From positions 124,001-188,000 of the forward strand of contig JAEFAE010000002.1 of the NCBI GenBank assembly GCA_016291135.1: a DNA stretch of 64,000 bases. The letters are read 5' to 3'. The translations under genes were made by a program, and so were the position numbers. This document shows positions 27,363 through 36,204 of this stretch, in pieces (position 1 is the stretch's first letter; every line of letters starts with the position of its first letter). Under the pieces are notes generated by a model. That model had not been told where the DNA came from. It saw only the letters and a list, made by a program, of their open reading frames with translations, and made no database searches. Source of the stretch: Bacteroidales bacterium. Lineage in GTDB: Bacteria > Bacteroidota > Bacteroidia > Bacteroidales > F082.

Positions 27363-29309
27363 ATGAGCACTACTTTTGACCCTCGCGCGAACTACGAGCA
27401 GACCATGCAAGAGGCCGGCTACGTGGAGCGCAAAAAAGCCACCCAGGCCGACTATGACCGCATCGGCTTCATGTCGGGACTGGAGGTGCACCAGCAGATC
27501 AAGACCAAGGAGAAGCTGTTCTGCCGCTGCCCTGCCGGACGATTCAACAAATTCGAGGACTACGACGCCGAGCTGATCCGTCACATGCGCCCCACGCTGT
27601 CTGAGCTGGGCGAGTACGACGGCACCGCTCTCATGGAGTTCAAGACCAAGAAAGAGATCGTCTACCGTATCAACAACCACACGGCTTGCACCTACGACAT
27701 CGACGACACGCCGCCGTTCCCCATCAACAAGGAGGCGCTGCACAACGCCATCGTCATCGCCCTGCGTTCCAACCTCAACATCGTGGGCGAGGTGCACATC
27801 ACCCGTAAGCAATACCTCGACGGCTCCATCCCGACGGGCTTCCAGCGTACCGCCATCGTGGGCGTGGAAGGCCTGCTGAAGATGCCGAAGAAAGACATAC
27901 GCCTCATCCAGCTGAGCGTCGAAGAAGACGCCTGCCGTGAGATCAGCGACATCGGCCACCGCCGCATCTATCAGACCGACCGCCTCGGCGTGCCGTTGAT
28001 CGAGACGGTGACCTACCCCGACTGCAAGAACCCCGACGAGCTGCGCGAGACCTGCGAGTTCATCCGTTTCCTGGGCCGCTCCACCGGACTGGTCCGCACA
28101 GGCATGGGCGCCGGCCGTCAGGATGTCAACGTGAGCTGCAAGGGCGGCACCCGTGTCGAGCTCAAGGGCGTCCAACACGCCAAGTGGATCCCCGAGCTGT
28201 CGCACAACGAGTGCTTCCGCCAGTGGTCGCTGGTGATGTTGGCCGAGAAACTCGGCAAGAAGGTGAAGAAGACCAATTGGAAGGTTGAGGTGGCCGACGT
28301 GGGCTTTAAGACCGACTATGCCCCCATCTGCGACGCCAAGGCCGCCGACGGTGCCCTGAAGATCGTCCGTCTGCCTGGCTTCCGCGGCGTGCTCTCGCAC
28401 TTCACCCAGCCGGGCAAGATGTTTGCCGACGAGATCGCCGACCGCCTGAAGGTCATCGCCTGCCTGGAGCGTCCCAACATGCTCCACGACGAGATGCTGG
28501 AGCCGGTGCTGGAGCCCTCCACCTGGCGCAAGTTGGGCAAGAAGGTCCATGCCACCGACAAAGACGCCCTCATCCTGATCTGGGGTCCCAAGAACGATAT
28601 GCCTACCGCCATCGAGACCATCGAAGAACGCTGCCTGATGGCCTTCGAAGGCGTTCCGAAGGAGACCCGCAAGGCCGTGTGCAACGGCATCACCATCTTC
28701 GAGCGTGTGCTGCCCGGTGCCGACCGTATGTATCCCGACACCGACTCGGCTCCCATCCCGCTCGACCCGAAGGAGATCGAGGCCCTGAAGAAGACCCTGC
28801 CTTCCGAGGTCATCGACCGCTACTACAAGCTCCAGGAGTGGAACGTCCCGCAGGACTGCTTCACCTACATCTTCGCCAAGAACTGGTTCCCCGCCATGGA
28901 CGACATCGTCGAGAAGCTCGGCGTGGACGGCCGTATGCTGGGCTGCTTCGTGGGCATGAGGCTGAAGAACCTGATGTGCAAGAACCCCGGCTCGCAGTTC
29001 GACAACGAGACGCTCTACAAGCTCTTTGCCTTCCTGAAGAAAGAGAAGCTTCAGTACCGTCTGGCCTGGAACATGGCGCCCACCTTGGTGGACGACGCTT
29101 CCCTCGACATGAAGGAGGTGCTCCGCAAGATCGGCTTCAGAAGGGCTTCCGAAGACACGCTGAACAAGAAACTCGACAAGCTGACAACCGCCTACATCCC
29201 CCGCAAGAAGTTCCATGCTGCCGTCAACAAGCGCAACTGGATCATGGGCCAGATGAAAGAGGCCGTCGGCAACATCGATTTGAAAGAATTCGCTAACACT
29301 ATCAAATAA
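27363..29309 (+). CDS. gatE: Archaeal-type Glu-tRNA(Gln) amidotransferase, subunit E
   Basis: This 648-residue protein fits GatE rather than bacterial GatB. It has the kinase-like core (GLEVHQQIKTKEKLFCRC at about 38-55; CRTYD-equivalent CTYDIDDTPPFP; ITRKQYLDGS; GHRRIYQTDRLGVPLIE), then an inserted GAD domain (about 330-440, between the core and the helical tail), and a C-terminal YqeY-like helical tail binding tRNA. GatB has no GAD insertion and is about 480 residues. The enzyme phosphorylates Glu on misacylated tRNA(Gln) and amidates it with ammonia from GatD. gatD follows 8 bp downstream. GatDE is classically described as archaeal. A complete GlnRS is encoded at 57441-59183, so the system seems redundant here. 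Confidence 0.9.
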   Translation: MSTTFDPRANYEQTMQEAGYVERKKATQADYDRIGFMSGLEVHQQIKTKEKLFCRCPAGRFNKFEDYDAELIRHMRPTLSELGEYDGTALMEFKTKKEIVYRINNHTACTYDIDDTPPFPINKEALHNAIVIALRSNLNIVGEVHITRKQYLDGSIPTGFQRTAIVGVEGLLKMPKKDIRLIQLSVEEDACREISDIGHRRIYQTDRLGVPLIETVTYPDCKNPDELRETCEFIRFLGRSTGLVRTGMGAGRQDVNVSCKGGTRVELKGVQHAKWIPELSHNECFRQWSLVMLAEKLGKKVKKTNWKVEVADVGFKTDYAPICDAKAADGALKIVRLPGFRGVLSHFTQPGKMFADEIADRLKVIACLERPNMLHDEMLEPVLEPSTWRKLGKKVHATDKDALILIWGPKNDMPTAIETIEERCLMAFEGVPKETRKAVCNGITIFERVLPGADRMYPDTDSAPIPLDPKEIEALKKTLPSEVIDRYYKLQEWNVPQDCFTYIFAKNWFPAMDDIVEKLGVDGRMLGCFVGMRLKNLMCKNPGSQFDNETLYKLFAFLKKEKLQYRLAWNMAPTLVDDASLDMKEVLRKIGFRRASEDTLNKKLDKLTTAYIPRKKFHAAVNKRNWIMGQMKEAVGNIDLKEFANTIK

Positions 29310-29317
29310 CGAAGATC

Positions 29318-30706
29318 ATGGCTGAAGATTTTTTCCAAGGATACTGGGGCGCCTCGTTGGAGGTGCTTAAGAAATACAACTGCCGCGTGTGGAGCCAAGC
29401 CGAGTGCCACACCACGGGCGGCCTCTTCAAGGGCACGATCCTGCCGCGTGCCGCCTTCCAGGACGACCAGCATATCGTGATGAAGGTCAACACAGGCTAC
29501 AACATCGGCGTCGACATCAGCACCATCACCAGCATGGTGGAGACCGACTACAAGAAGGCCAACTACCACATCCCGGAGAAGGAGTTCCCCTACACCGAAG
29601 GCCTTCCCCATGTGAAGCTGCTCGGCACGGGCGGTACGATTGCGTCCCGCCTGGATTACCGCACGGGTGCGGTCATCCCCGCCTTCTCGCCTGGCGAGCT
29701 CTACGGCGCCGTGCCGGAGCTGGCCGACATCTGCAACCTCGACACCGAGAAGGTGTTCGCCGTGTTCTCCGAGAACATGTCGCCCAAGGAGTACATCGCC
29801 TTGGCCAAGAAGATCGGGGAGGAGATCCAAAACGGCATCGACGGCATTGTCATCGGCCATGGCACCGACACCCTGGCCCACACCGCCGCCGCCCTGACCT
29901 TCATGTGTCAGAACCTGCCGGTGCCGATTGTGTTGGTCGGCTCCCAGCGTTCCTCGGACCGTCCCTCTTCGGATGCCGCCTTGAACCTGATGCACGCCAT
30001 GACGGCTGCCGGCCATGGCGACGTGGCCGAGGTGATGGTCTGCATGTTCGGTCCCACCTCCGACGAGTACGGCTTCCTGCACCGTGGCACGCGTGTGCGT
30101 AAGATGCACTCCTCGTACCGTTCCACCTTCCGTACCATCGGCGACACCCCGGTGGCTACCGTGGACCGCAAACGGGGCGTGGTGCCCATCAAGGACGAAT
30201 ACAACCACCGCCGTCAGGACCGCGACGTGAAGATCATCCCCACCTTCGACGACCGCGTGGCCATCCTGTATTACTATCCCGGCATGAAGCCCGACGTGCT
30301 CGATGCCCTCGTCGACAACGGCTACCAAGGCATCATCTGGGACGGCACGGGCTTGGGTCACGTCAACCGGGGCATGTTCGACGCCATCCAACGTGCCACC
30401 GACAAGGGCGTGCACCAATATATGTGTGTTCAGACCATCTGGGGTTATGCCCACATGTTCGTCTACGACACCGGTCGCGACCTCATGGACCGTGGTATCA
30501 TCCCAGCGGGCAACATGCTTGCCGAGACCGCCTATATCAAGTTGGGTTGGGCCTTGGGTCAGACGCATGATAGGGAGGAGGTCAAGAAGATCATGCTCAC
30601 CCCCGTCAACAGCGAGATCACACCGCGCGAACCCTACAACGGCTACCTCGTCTACCAGGGCGGCGTGCCTGAGGTTGAGGAATTCATCCGCAAAGTCCAT
30701 AAATAA
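29318..30706 (+). CDS. gatD: Archaeal-type Glu-tRNA(Gln) amidotransferase, subunit D (asparaginase-like)
   Basis: This 462-residue protein has a GatD-specific N-terminal beta domain (about 1-90, with GLFKGTILPR and NTGYNIGVDIS) and then an L-asparaginase-like domain. LLGTGGTIASR carries the catalytic Thr (about residue 106), IGHGTDTLAHTAAAL the second catalytic triad, and LVGSQRSSDRPSSDAALNL follows. It releases ammonia from Gln or Asn and channels it to GatE. The N-terminal domain and adjacency to gatE separate it from free asparaginases. The tail reaches PREPYNGYLVYQGGVPEVEEF, typical of the family. It is cotranscribed with gatE. Confidence 0.9.
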   Translation: MAEDFFQGYWGASLEVLKKYNCRVWSQAECHTTGGLFKGTILPRAAFQDDQHIVMKVNTGYNIGVDISTITSMVETDYKKANYHIPEKEFPYTEGLPHVKLLGTGGTIASRLDYRTGAVIPAFSPGELYGAVPELADICNLDTEKVFAVFSENMSPKEYIALAKKIGEEIQNGIDGIVIGHGTDTLAHTAAALTFMCQNLPVPIVLVGSQRSSDRPSSDAALNLMHAMTAAGHGDVAEVMVCMFGPTSDEYGFLHRGTRVRKMHSSYRSTFRTIGDTPVATVDRKRGVVPIKDEYNHRRQDRDVKIIPTFDDRVAILYYYPGMKPDVLDALVDNGYQGIIWDGTGLGHVNRGMFDAIQRATDKGVHQYMCVQTIWGYAHMFVYDTGRDLMDRGIIPAGNMLAETAYIKLGWALGQTHDREEVKKIMLTPVNSEITPREPYNGYLVYQGGVPEVEEFIRKVHK

Positions 30707-30821
30707 GCGGCGTGATACTTGCGAATTAATCGTGGCACGATAGTTGCAAGATTCCCTCAACAAAGGAAGTATTATTTGTTCAATAAAAAGTTGCGCCCGA
30801 CACACATTTAGGGACTATATC

Positions 30822-31382
30822 ATGAAAAAGTTCTTCTTATTCTCAGCGATGGCTCTCTTAGTCTGCGGTTTAACAGTCACTGCCAATGCCCAGCCCGGGG
30901 CTAAAAAAGTCGTAAAGAAGTCGGCAGGAAAAGAAGTCAAGGAAGTCAAGGTTTCCACTCCTAACACGACGGATGCAGCCCTGTTCAAGGGTTCGGCTCC
31001 CTCCACCAACGATGTGAAGGTCGGCACTCCTTCCAGAACGGCAGCGAAGGACTCCAAGGCTCTGATGCCGGAAGCCAAGAAAGTCGATGCCGGCAAGACC
31101 ATCGGCAAGGACCTCGGCTCAGCCAGCAATAAGGAAAAAGAATGGGACGCCGCTCTCGACGAGTTTGAATATGTGATTGGCAAACTCGGTTCATTGAACA
31201 ACGCGAACAAGTCTCATCAATCCAATGAATACACCGAGTGCAAGCGTCAAGCCAACGAGCTGATGAACAAGATCACCTCCGGTGCCAAGAACCTGACCGC
31301 AGAACAGAGCGCCCGTTTCAACAACCTTAAGGGAAAGTTGAACAATGCTACGGGTGTCAAGAAGATCCAGACGGCTCGCTAA
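30822..31382 (+). CDS. Secreted Lys/Ala/Ser-rich protein of unknown function
   Basis: This 186-residue protein starts at ATG 30822 with a clear signal peptide (MKKFFLFSAMALLVCGLTV...ANAQ, cleavage near residue 26). The next about 70 residues are low-complexity and basic (KKVVKKSAGKEVKEVK; repeated STPNTTDAALFKG/SAPSTNDVKVG/TPSRTAAKD). The C-terminal half is helical and charged (EWDAALDEFEYVIGKL...ECKRQANELMNKI). It probably acts in the periplasm or outside. I recognise no family. It stands alone between gatD and a strong terminator (31408-31434). Confidence 0.72.
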   Translation: MKKFFLFSAMALLVCGLTVTANAQPGAKKVVKKSAGKEVKEVKVSTPNTTDAALFKGSAPSTNDVKVGTPSRTAAKDSKALMPEAKKVDAGKTIGKDLGSASNKEKEWDAALDEFEYVIGKLGSLNNANKSHQSNEYTECKRQANELMNKITSGAKNLTAEQSARFNNLKGKLNNATGVKKIQTAR

Positions 31383-31407
31383 AGCGACAGCGTCGAAAAC
31401 CAAGAGA

Positions 31408-31434
31408 GGGTGGCTGAAAAGTCACCCTTTTTTG
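31408..31434 (+). terminator. Terminator after the secreted protein gene
   Basis: A 9-bp stem (31408-31416 with 31421-31429, one G-U pair), a GAAA loop and a T-run. Confidence 0.85.
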
Positions 31435-31482
31435 TTTTTCGACAAAGTTGATTTTCATATTGGAAACCCCGAAAAAAGTTCG

Positions 31483-31490
31483 TAACTTTG
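31483..31490 (+). promoter_or_regulatory. -7 box TAACTTTG with -33 TTG for the mce-mmd operon
   Basis: An exact -7 match with TTG at 31460-31462, the same 20-bp gap as the prs promoter. Confidence 0.7.
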
Positions 31491-31537
31491 CCCCCGAATT
31501 CAAACACGTGTTTATTATTAATTTATTCGAATAAATC

Positions 31538-31954
31538 ATGAACCCTACCCACATTGAACACATCGGAATTGCGGTTACCAGTTTGGAGGAATCCATTCCG
31601 TTTTTCGAGAAACTGCTTGGCACCAAGTGCTATGCCATCGAGGAAGTCGCCGACCAAAAGGTAAAGACGGCCTTTTTGCGTTGCGGACAGACCAAGATCG
31701 AGTTGCTGGAACCCACCAGCCCCGAGAGTACCATCGCCACCTTCATCGAGAAGAACAACGGTCGTGGCGGCATGCATCACATCGCTTTCGCCGTTGAGGG
31801 CATCGAAGGACAGCTTGAGGAAGCCAAAGAAGCGGGCATCCGTCTCATCGACCAGGCTCCCCGTCCAGGCGCCGAAGGCCTGAGCATCGCTTTCCTGCAC
31901 CCGAAATCCACTTTTGGCGTGCTTACCGAACTCTGCGAAAACAAGAACAAATAA
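31538..31954 (+). CDS. mce: Methylmalonyl-CoA epimerase
   Basis: This 138-residue member of the vicinal-oxygen-chelate (glyoxalase) fold interconverts (R)- and (S)-methylmalonyl-CoA between mutase and decarboxylase. Metal ligands are visible as His in IEHIGIAV (residue 8), His in [10 protein letters not shown] (about 81) and Glu in GVLTELCE near the C-terminus. It opens an operon with the four decarboxylase genes (10-bp gap to mmdA), the last steps of succinate-to-propionate fermentation. The mutase itself is not in the window. Confidence 0.95.
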   Translation: MNPTHIEHIGIAVTSLEESIPFFEKLLGTKCYAIEEVADQKVKTAFLRCGQTKIELLEPTSPESTIATFIEKNNGRGGMHHIAFAVEGIEGQLEEAKEAGIRLIDQAPRPGAEGLSIAFLHPKSTFGVLTELCENKNK

Positions 31955-31964
31955 ACCATACATC

Positions 31965-33524
31965 ATGTTAATTGAACAGAAAATCCAGGAATTGTTAGAG
32001 AAGCGCGGCGAAGCCCGTCTCGGAGGCGGCCAGAAGCGCATCGACTCCCAACATGCCAAGGGCAAGATGACGGCACGTGAACGCATCGCCATCCTGCTCG
32101 ACGAAGGCAGCTTCGAAGAGACCGACATGTTCGTGACCCATCGTACCGTCGACTTCGGCCTCGACAAGCAGCAGTACCTTGGCGACGGCGTCGTCACCGG
32201 TCATGGCACCATCGACGGTCGCGTCGTGTACGTCTATGCGCAAGACTTCACCGTGTTTGGCGGTGCCTTGAGCGAGACCATGTCGTTGAAGATCTGCAAG
32301 GTGATGGACCAGGCCATGAAGGTCGGTGCCCCCGTCATCGGCATCTGCGACTCGGGCGGTGCCCGTATCCAGGAAGGCTCCCGCAGCCTCGCCGGCTATG
32401 CCGAGATCTTCCAACGCAACATCAACGCTTCGGGTGTCATCCCGCAGATTTCGGCCATCTTCGGCCCTTGCGCCGGCGGTGCCGTGTATTCACCGGCCCT
32501 TACCGACTTCATCATCATGACCAATGCAGGCAGCTACATGTTCCTCACCGGCCCGAAGGTCGTCAAGACCGTCATCGGTGAAGACGTCTCGACCGACGAC
32601 CTCGGCGGCGCCCGCATCCACAGCCAGAAGTCGGGCGTGGCCCACTTTGCCGCTGAAAGTGAAGAGGAAGGTCTTGCCATCATCCGCAGACTCATCTCCT
32701 TCATCCCGCAGAACAACATGGAGAATCCTCCGCTTGTGGAATGCAACGACCCCATCGACCGTATGGAGGATGCCCTCAACCAGATCATCCCCGACAACCC
32801 GAACAAGCCGTACAACGTGGGTGACATCATCACCGCCATCGTCGATAACGGCGACTTCCTCGAGATCCATAAGAACTACGCCAAGAACATCATCGTCGGC
32901 TTTGCCCGCTTCGACGGCATGCCGGTGGGTATCGTGGCCAACAACCCGGCCTTCTTTGCCGGTGTGCTCGACTGCGACGCCTCGCGTAAGGGTGCCCGTT
33001 TCGTCCGCTTCTGCGACGCCTTCAACATCCCGATCGTGACCTTGGTCGACGTCCCTGGCTTCCTGCCTGGCACGGGTCAAGAGTACAACGGCATCATCGT
33101 CCACGGCGCCAAGCTGCTTTATGCCTACGGCGAATCCACCGTGCCGAAGGTGACCGTCACGCTGCGTAAGTCCTATGGTGGTTCCCACCTCGTGATGGGC
33201 TGCAAGCAGCTGCGTAACGACGTCAACTATGCTTGGCCGACTGCCGAGATCGCCGTGATGGGTGCCAGCGGTGCCGTCGAGGTGCTTGATGGCAAGAAGA
33301 TCTCCGAGATTGAGAATCCCGAAGAACGCGCCGAGTTCGTCGCCAAGAAGGTGGATGAATACACCAAGAAGTTCGCCAACCCCTACGAGGCTGCCAAGTT
33401 CGGCTACATCGACGATGTGATCGAGCCGCGCAACACCCGTTTCCGTGTCATCCGTGCCTTGCGCACCCTTGAGACGAAACGCCTCGCCAACCCCGAGAAG
33501 AAACACTCCAACATCCCGCTGTAA
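31965..33524 (+). CDS. mmdA: Methylmalonyl-CoA decarboxylase alpha (carboxyltransferase) subunit
   Basis: This 519-residue carboxyltransferase belongs to the propionyl-CoA-carboxylase beta/MmdA family, with two crotonase-like halves. The first contains [19 protein letters not shown] and [21 protein letters not shown]; the second contains [29 protein letters not shown] and [13 protein letters not shown]. It moves CO2 from methylmalonyl-CoA to biotin on MmdC. The start is ATG 31965, 10 bp after mce; the open frame upstream lies inside mce. The operon context with the Na+-pump subunits favours decarboxylase over carboxylase. Confidence 0.95.
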   Translation: MLIEQKIQELLEKRGEARLGGGQKRIDSQHAKGKMTARERIAILLDEGSFEETDMFVTHRTVDFGLDKQQYLGDGVVTGHGTIDGRVVYVYAQDFTVFGGALSETMSLKICKVMDQAMKVGAPVIGICDSGGARIQEGSRSLAGYAEIFQRNINASGVIPQISAIFGPCAGGAVYSPALTDFIIMTNAGSYMFLTGPKVVKTVIGEDVSTDDLGGARIHSQKSGVAHFAAESEEEGLAIIRRLISFIPQNNMENPPLVECNDPIDRMEDALNQIIPDNPNKPYNVGDIITAIVDNGDFLEIHKNYAKNIIVGFARFDGMPVGIVANNPAFFAGVLDCDASRKGARFVRFCDAFNIPIVTLVDVPGFLPGTGQEYNGIIVHGAKLLYAYGESTVPKVTVTLRKSYGGSHLVMGCKQLRNDVNYAWPTAEIAVMGASGAVEVLDGKKISEIENPEERAEFVAKKVDEYTKKFANPYEAAKFGYIDDVIEPRNTRFRVIRALRTLETKRLANPEKKHSNIPL

Positions 33525-33543
33525 TCATTAAATCCTTAAAGTG

Positions 33544-33936
33544 ATGAAACTATTGCAAATAGCACTCCTGTTGGCTCACGAAGAGTGGGTCTATACCAAG
33601 GGCTGGATTGTCACCGTTGCGGGATTCCTGATCGTGGTCATCGCCCTGTTCATCCTGTCGTATATCTTCCGTGGGGTAGCCGCCTACTTCACCAAGAAAG
33701 ATGCGAAGAAATCGGAGGTGAAAGACCTCAAGGTGAAAGGACAAACCCCCTCGACGGTTCCCGCTCAGAGCGCCACGCCCGAGGGCGAGATCCCGAACGA
33801 GGTGCTTGCCGCCATCGGCATGGCCCTGTACCTCTCCACCAATCTTCATGACGAAGAACCCAACGTGATCACCATCGAGAGAAGGAATACTTCTTGGAAT
33901 GACAAAAATTACGGAGTTAGACACTGGAAACGTTAA
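33544..33936 (+). CDS. mmdD: OadG/MmdD-type small membrane subunit of the decarboxylase
   Basis: This 130-residue protein has one membrane helix near the N-terminus (GWIVTVAGFLIVVIALFILSYIFRGVAAYF), then a charged, Pro-containing cytoplasmic tail. This is the layout of OadG/MmdD, which anchors the carboxyltransferase to the Na+-pumping beta subunit. The tail ends in an ITIERRNTSWNDKNYGVRHWKR-like basic segment. A GTG directly before the ATG also fits as a start. It lies between mmdA and mmdC. Confidence 0.82.
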   Translation: MKLLQIALLLAHEEWVYTKGWIVTVAGFLIVVIALFILSYIFRGVAAYFTKKDAKKSEVKDLKVKGQTPSTVPAQSATPEGEIPNEVLAAIGMALYLSTNLHDEEPNVITIERRNTSWNDKNYGVRHWKR

Positions 33937-33947
33937 ACTGAACAGAC

Positions 33948-34388
33948 ATGAAAAAATTCAAATTCACCATTAGTGGTAAACCATACGAAGTGGAAGTCCA
34001 GGACATTGAAGGCAACATCGCCAAGGTCAATGTGAATGGAACCGAATATCAAGTGGAAATGGAAGAACAGGCCGCTCCGGTCGTCGCTCCGATCGCCCGT
34101 CCTGCCGCCAAACCCACCTCGAGTGCCTCGACGCAGAGCGCAGCCCCGAAGCCAGCCGCCGCTGCCGGTGGCGCCGGCTACAAGATGGCCGCCCCGCTGC
34201 CGGGTACCATCATGCAGATCTTTGTCCATCAAGGCGACACCGTCAAGAAAGGCGACAAGCTGTTGATGTACGAAGCCATGAAGATGGAAAACAACCTGCT
34301 GGCAGAAGCCGACGGTACCATTACCGCCATCAACTGCCGTCAGGGCGACAATGTGCTTCAAGGGGATGTGTTAATCGTAATCGGATAA
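33948..34388 (+). CDS. mmdC: Biotin carboxyl carrier subunit of methylmalonyl-CoA decarboxylase
   Basis: This 146-residue protein has an N-terminal beta segment, an Ala/Pro-rich flexible linker (about 42-78), and a biotinyl domain (about 79-146). The biotin lysine is K112 in EAMKMEN. It carries CO2 from MmdA to the membrane subunit MmdB. It sits 11 bp after mmdD and 4 bp before mmdB. Confidence 0.95.
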   Translation: MKKFKFTISGKPYEVEVQDIEGNIAKVNVNGTEYQVEMEEQAAPVVAPIARPAAKPTSSASTQSAAPKPAAAAGGAGYKMAAPLPGTIMQIFVHQGDTVKKGDKLLMYEAMKMENNLLAEADGTITAINCRQGDNVLQGDVLIVIG

Positions 34389-34392
34389 AGTC

Positions 34393-36111
34393 ATGTTGGG
34401 TAAGAAAAGTATTTACAGACGGCCGGTGGTCATCCTCGCCTCCATCGTCGTGCTGCTCCTGCTGAACCTGGCCGTGGTCAACAACCCCACGTTTGCCACC
34501 CGTATCAGCGACCTTACGGAACAGACGGCGACCGTGAGCGAGATGAGCGTTGAAGAAAGCAACGCCCAGCTGGCCGAGATGGCCGACAGCATGGTGGCCG
34601 AGGCCGCCAAGACGGCCGAAAGCGAAGCGCAGCAGGTGACGGAAGCCGCCCCTGAGGCGCAACAGACCCTCCAAGCCTCGGAGGACCTCTCCACCAAGGC
34701 GCAACTGAAAGACGGACTGCGCAAGTTCTGGCTGCTCACGGGCTTCAGGAACTGCAAGATCGGTAACCTCATCATGATTTTGGTGGGTATCCTCTTCATC
34801 TTCCTCGCCGTGCGCTTTGAGTTCGAACCCATGCTGCTGATCCCCATCGGAACGGGTATCATCTGCGGCAACATTCCTTTCTTCCAAGGCTATGGCATCA
34901 GCCTGGCCGAAGGCTTGGCCAACTTGCAGGCCATGATGGATGCAGGGACGCTGAACATGGATATGGACACGGCGAAGGCGTTGCTGCTGAGCGTCTTTGG
35001 GGACAACCCGGGCGACAAGCACATGGTGCTTAGCGAAGCCATCAAGTCGGTCGAACACCTCAACATGGCCGACTTTGGCCTGACCAACCACGACATCGAA
35101 GGGGTGAAAGGCCTGATGAATGGCGTGTTCCAAAGCGGTGAACTGAACCTCCAGACGGGTCTCTACCAGAAGGGCAGCGTGCTCAACTACCTGTACTTCG
35201 GTGTGACCTCGGGTGTGTATCCGCCTCTGATCTTCCTGGGCATCGGCGCCATGACCGACTTCTCGTCGCTCATCGCCAACCCCAAGCTGATGGTCCTCGG
35301 CGCTGCCGCCCAGCTCGGCGTGTTCATCACCTTCATCGGTGCCCTCTACCTGGGCTTCAACCTGCGTGAGGCGGGTGCCATCGGTATCATCGGTGGTGCC
35401 GACGGTCCTACCGCCATCTTCCTCTCCTCGCGTCTGGCTAACGGTATGAACGGCACGCGCAACCTCATCGGACCCATCGCCATCGCGGCCTATTCCTACA
35501 TGGCCCTGGTGCCGGTGATCCAGCCGCCCATCATCCGCCTGATGACCTCGAAGAAAGAGCGTCTGATCAAGATGAAAGCCCCGCGTATGGTGAACAAGAC
35601 CGAGAAGATCATGTTCCCCATCGTCGGCCTCATCCTGACCACCTTCATCAGCCCCACGGCCCTGCCGCTGCTGGGTATGCTGTTCTTCGGCAACATCATC
35701 AAGGAGTCGGGCGTGGTGAAGCGTCTGCAGAACACGGCCTCCAACCCCTTGATCGACATCGTGACGATCATCCTGGGCCTCACCGTGGGTGCTTCCACCC
35801 AGGCCTCGGTGTTCCTCACCGCCAGCTCCATCAAGATCTTCGTCCTCGGTGCCTGCTCGTTTGCCGTGGCTACGGCCGGCGGTCTGCTGGGTGCCAAGTT
35901 GATGAACCTCTTCCTGAAGGAGAAGATCAACCCGATGATCGGCGCCGCTGGCGTGTCGGCAGTGCCCGACAGCGCCCGTGTGGTCGAAGTCGAAGGTCAG
36001 AAGTACGACCCGTCGAACCACCTGCTCATGCATGCCATGGCCCCGAACGTCTCCGGCGTGATCGGCTCGGCCGTCGCTGCAGGTGTGATGATGTCGTTCC
36101 TGATGATGTAA
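34393..36111 (+). CDS. mmdB: Na+-translocating decarboxylase beta subunit (MmdB/OadB) with extra segments
   Basis: An integral membrane subunit that decarboxylates carboxybiotin and exports Na+. Core family segments are clear: PPLIFLGIGAMTDFSSLIANPK, IGIIGGADGPTAIFLSS (the Na+-site region), and the C-terminal DPSNHLLMHAMAPNVSGVIGSAVAAG. At 572 residues it is longer than the usual 380-430. It carries an N-terminal addition of about 115 residues (one extra membrane helix and an Ala/Glu-rich, probably coiled region, 40-110) and an insertion of roughly 85 residues (about 175-265) before the PPLIF segment. It is the last gene of the operon and ends at a bidirectional terminator. Confidence 0.93.
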   Translation: MLGKKSIYRRPVVILASIVVLLLLNLAVVNNPTFATRISDLTEQTATVSEMSVEESNAQLAEMADSMVAEAAKTAESEAQQVTEAAPEAQQTLQASEDLSTKAQLKDGLRKFWLLTGFRNCKIGNLIMILVGILFIFLAVRFEFEPMLLIPIGTGIICGNIPFFQGYGISLAEGLANLQAMMDAGTLNMDMDTAKALLLSVFGDNPGDKHMVLSEAIKSVEHLNMADFGLTNHDIEGVKGLMNGVFQSGELNLQTGLYQKGSVLNYLYFGVTSGVYPPLIFLGIGAMTDFSSLIANPKLMVLGAAAQLGVFITFIGALYLGFNLREAGAIGIIGGADGPTAIFLSSRLANGMNGTRNLIGPIAIAAYSYMALVPVIQPPIIRLMTSKKERLIKMKAPRMVNKTEKIMFPIVGLILTTFISPTALPLLGMLFFGNIIKESGVVKRLQNTASNPLIDIVTIILGLTVGASTQASVFLTASSIKIFVLGACSFAVATAGGLLGAKLMNLFLKEKINPMIGAAGVSAVPDSARVVEVEGQKYDPSNHLLMHAMAPNVSGVIGSAVAAGVMMSFLMM

Positions 36112-36150
36112 TGCTTATAGAAGACAGCCATCAGAAGACAGAAGAAAAAG

Positions 36151-36177
36151 AAAGCCGCCCCGTCTCGGGGCGGCTTT
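36151..36177. terminator. Bidirectional terminator between convergent operons
   Basis: An 11-bp stem AAAGCCGCCCC with its complement (36151-36161, 36167-36177), with A-rich sequence to its left and T-rich sequence to its right, so it can serve mmdB and the minus-strand T9SS gene. Confidence 0.82.
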
Positions 36178-36204
36178 CTTGTTTAGGCTTTCTTGGGTTT
36201 TTTG

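Noticed and set aside
27318-29216. 632-codon frame antisense to gatE
   Set aside because: Shadow of a conserved gene with no domain and no start signals.
27363-29309. Annotation of this gene as ordinary bacterial gatB
   Set aside because: It is 648 aa with a GAD-like insertion and is followed by an asparaginase-type gene. GatB is about 480 aa and pairs with GatA and GatC, which are absent.
31965-36111. Oxaloacetate decarboxylase or glutaconyl-CoA decarboxylase instead of methylmalonyl-CoA decarboxylase
   Set aside because: The carboxyltransferase is of the propionyl-CoA carboxylase beta type and the operon begins with methylmalonyl-CoA epimerase.
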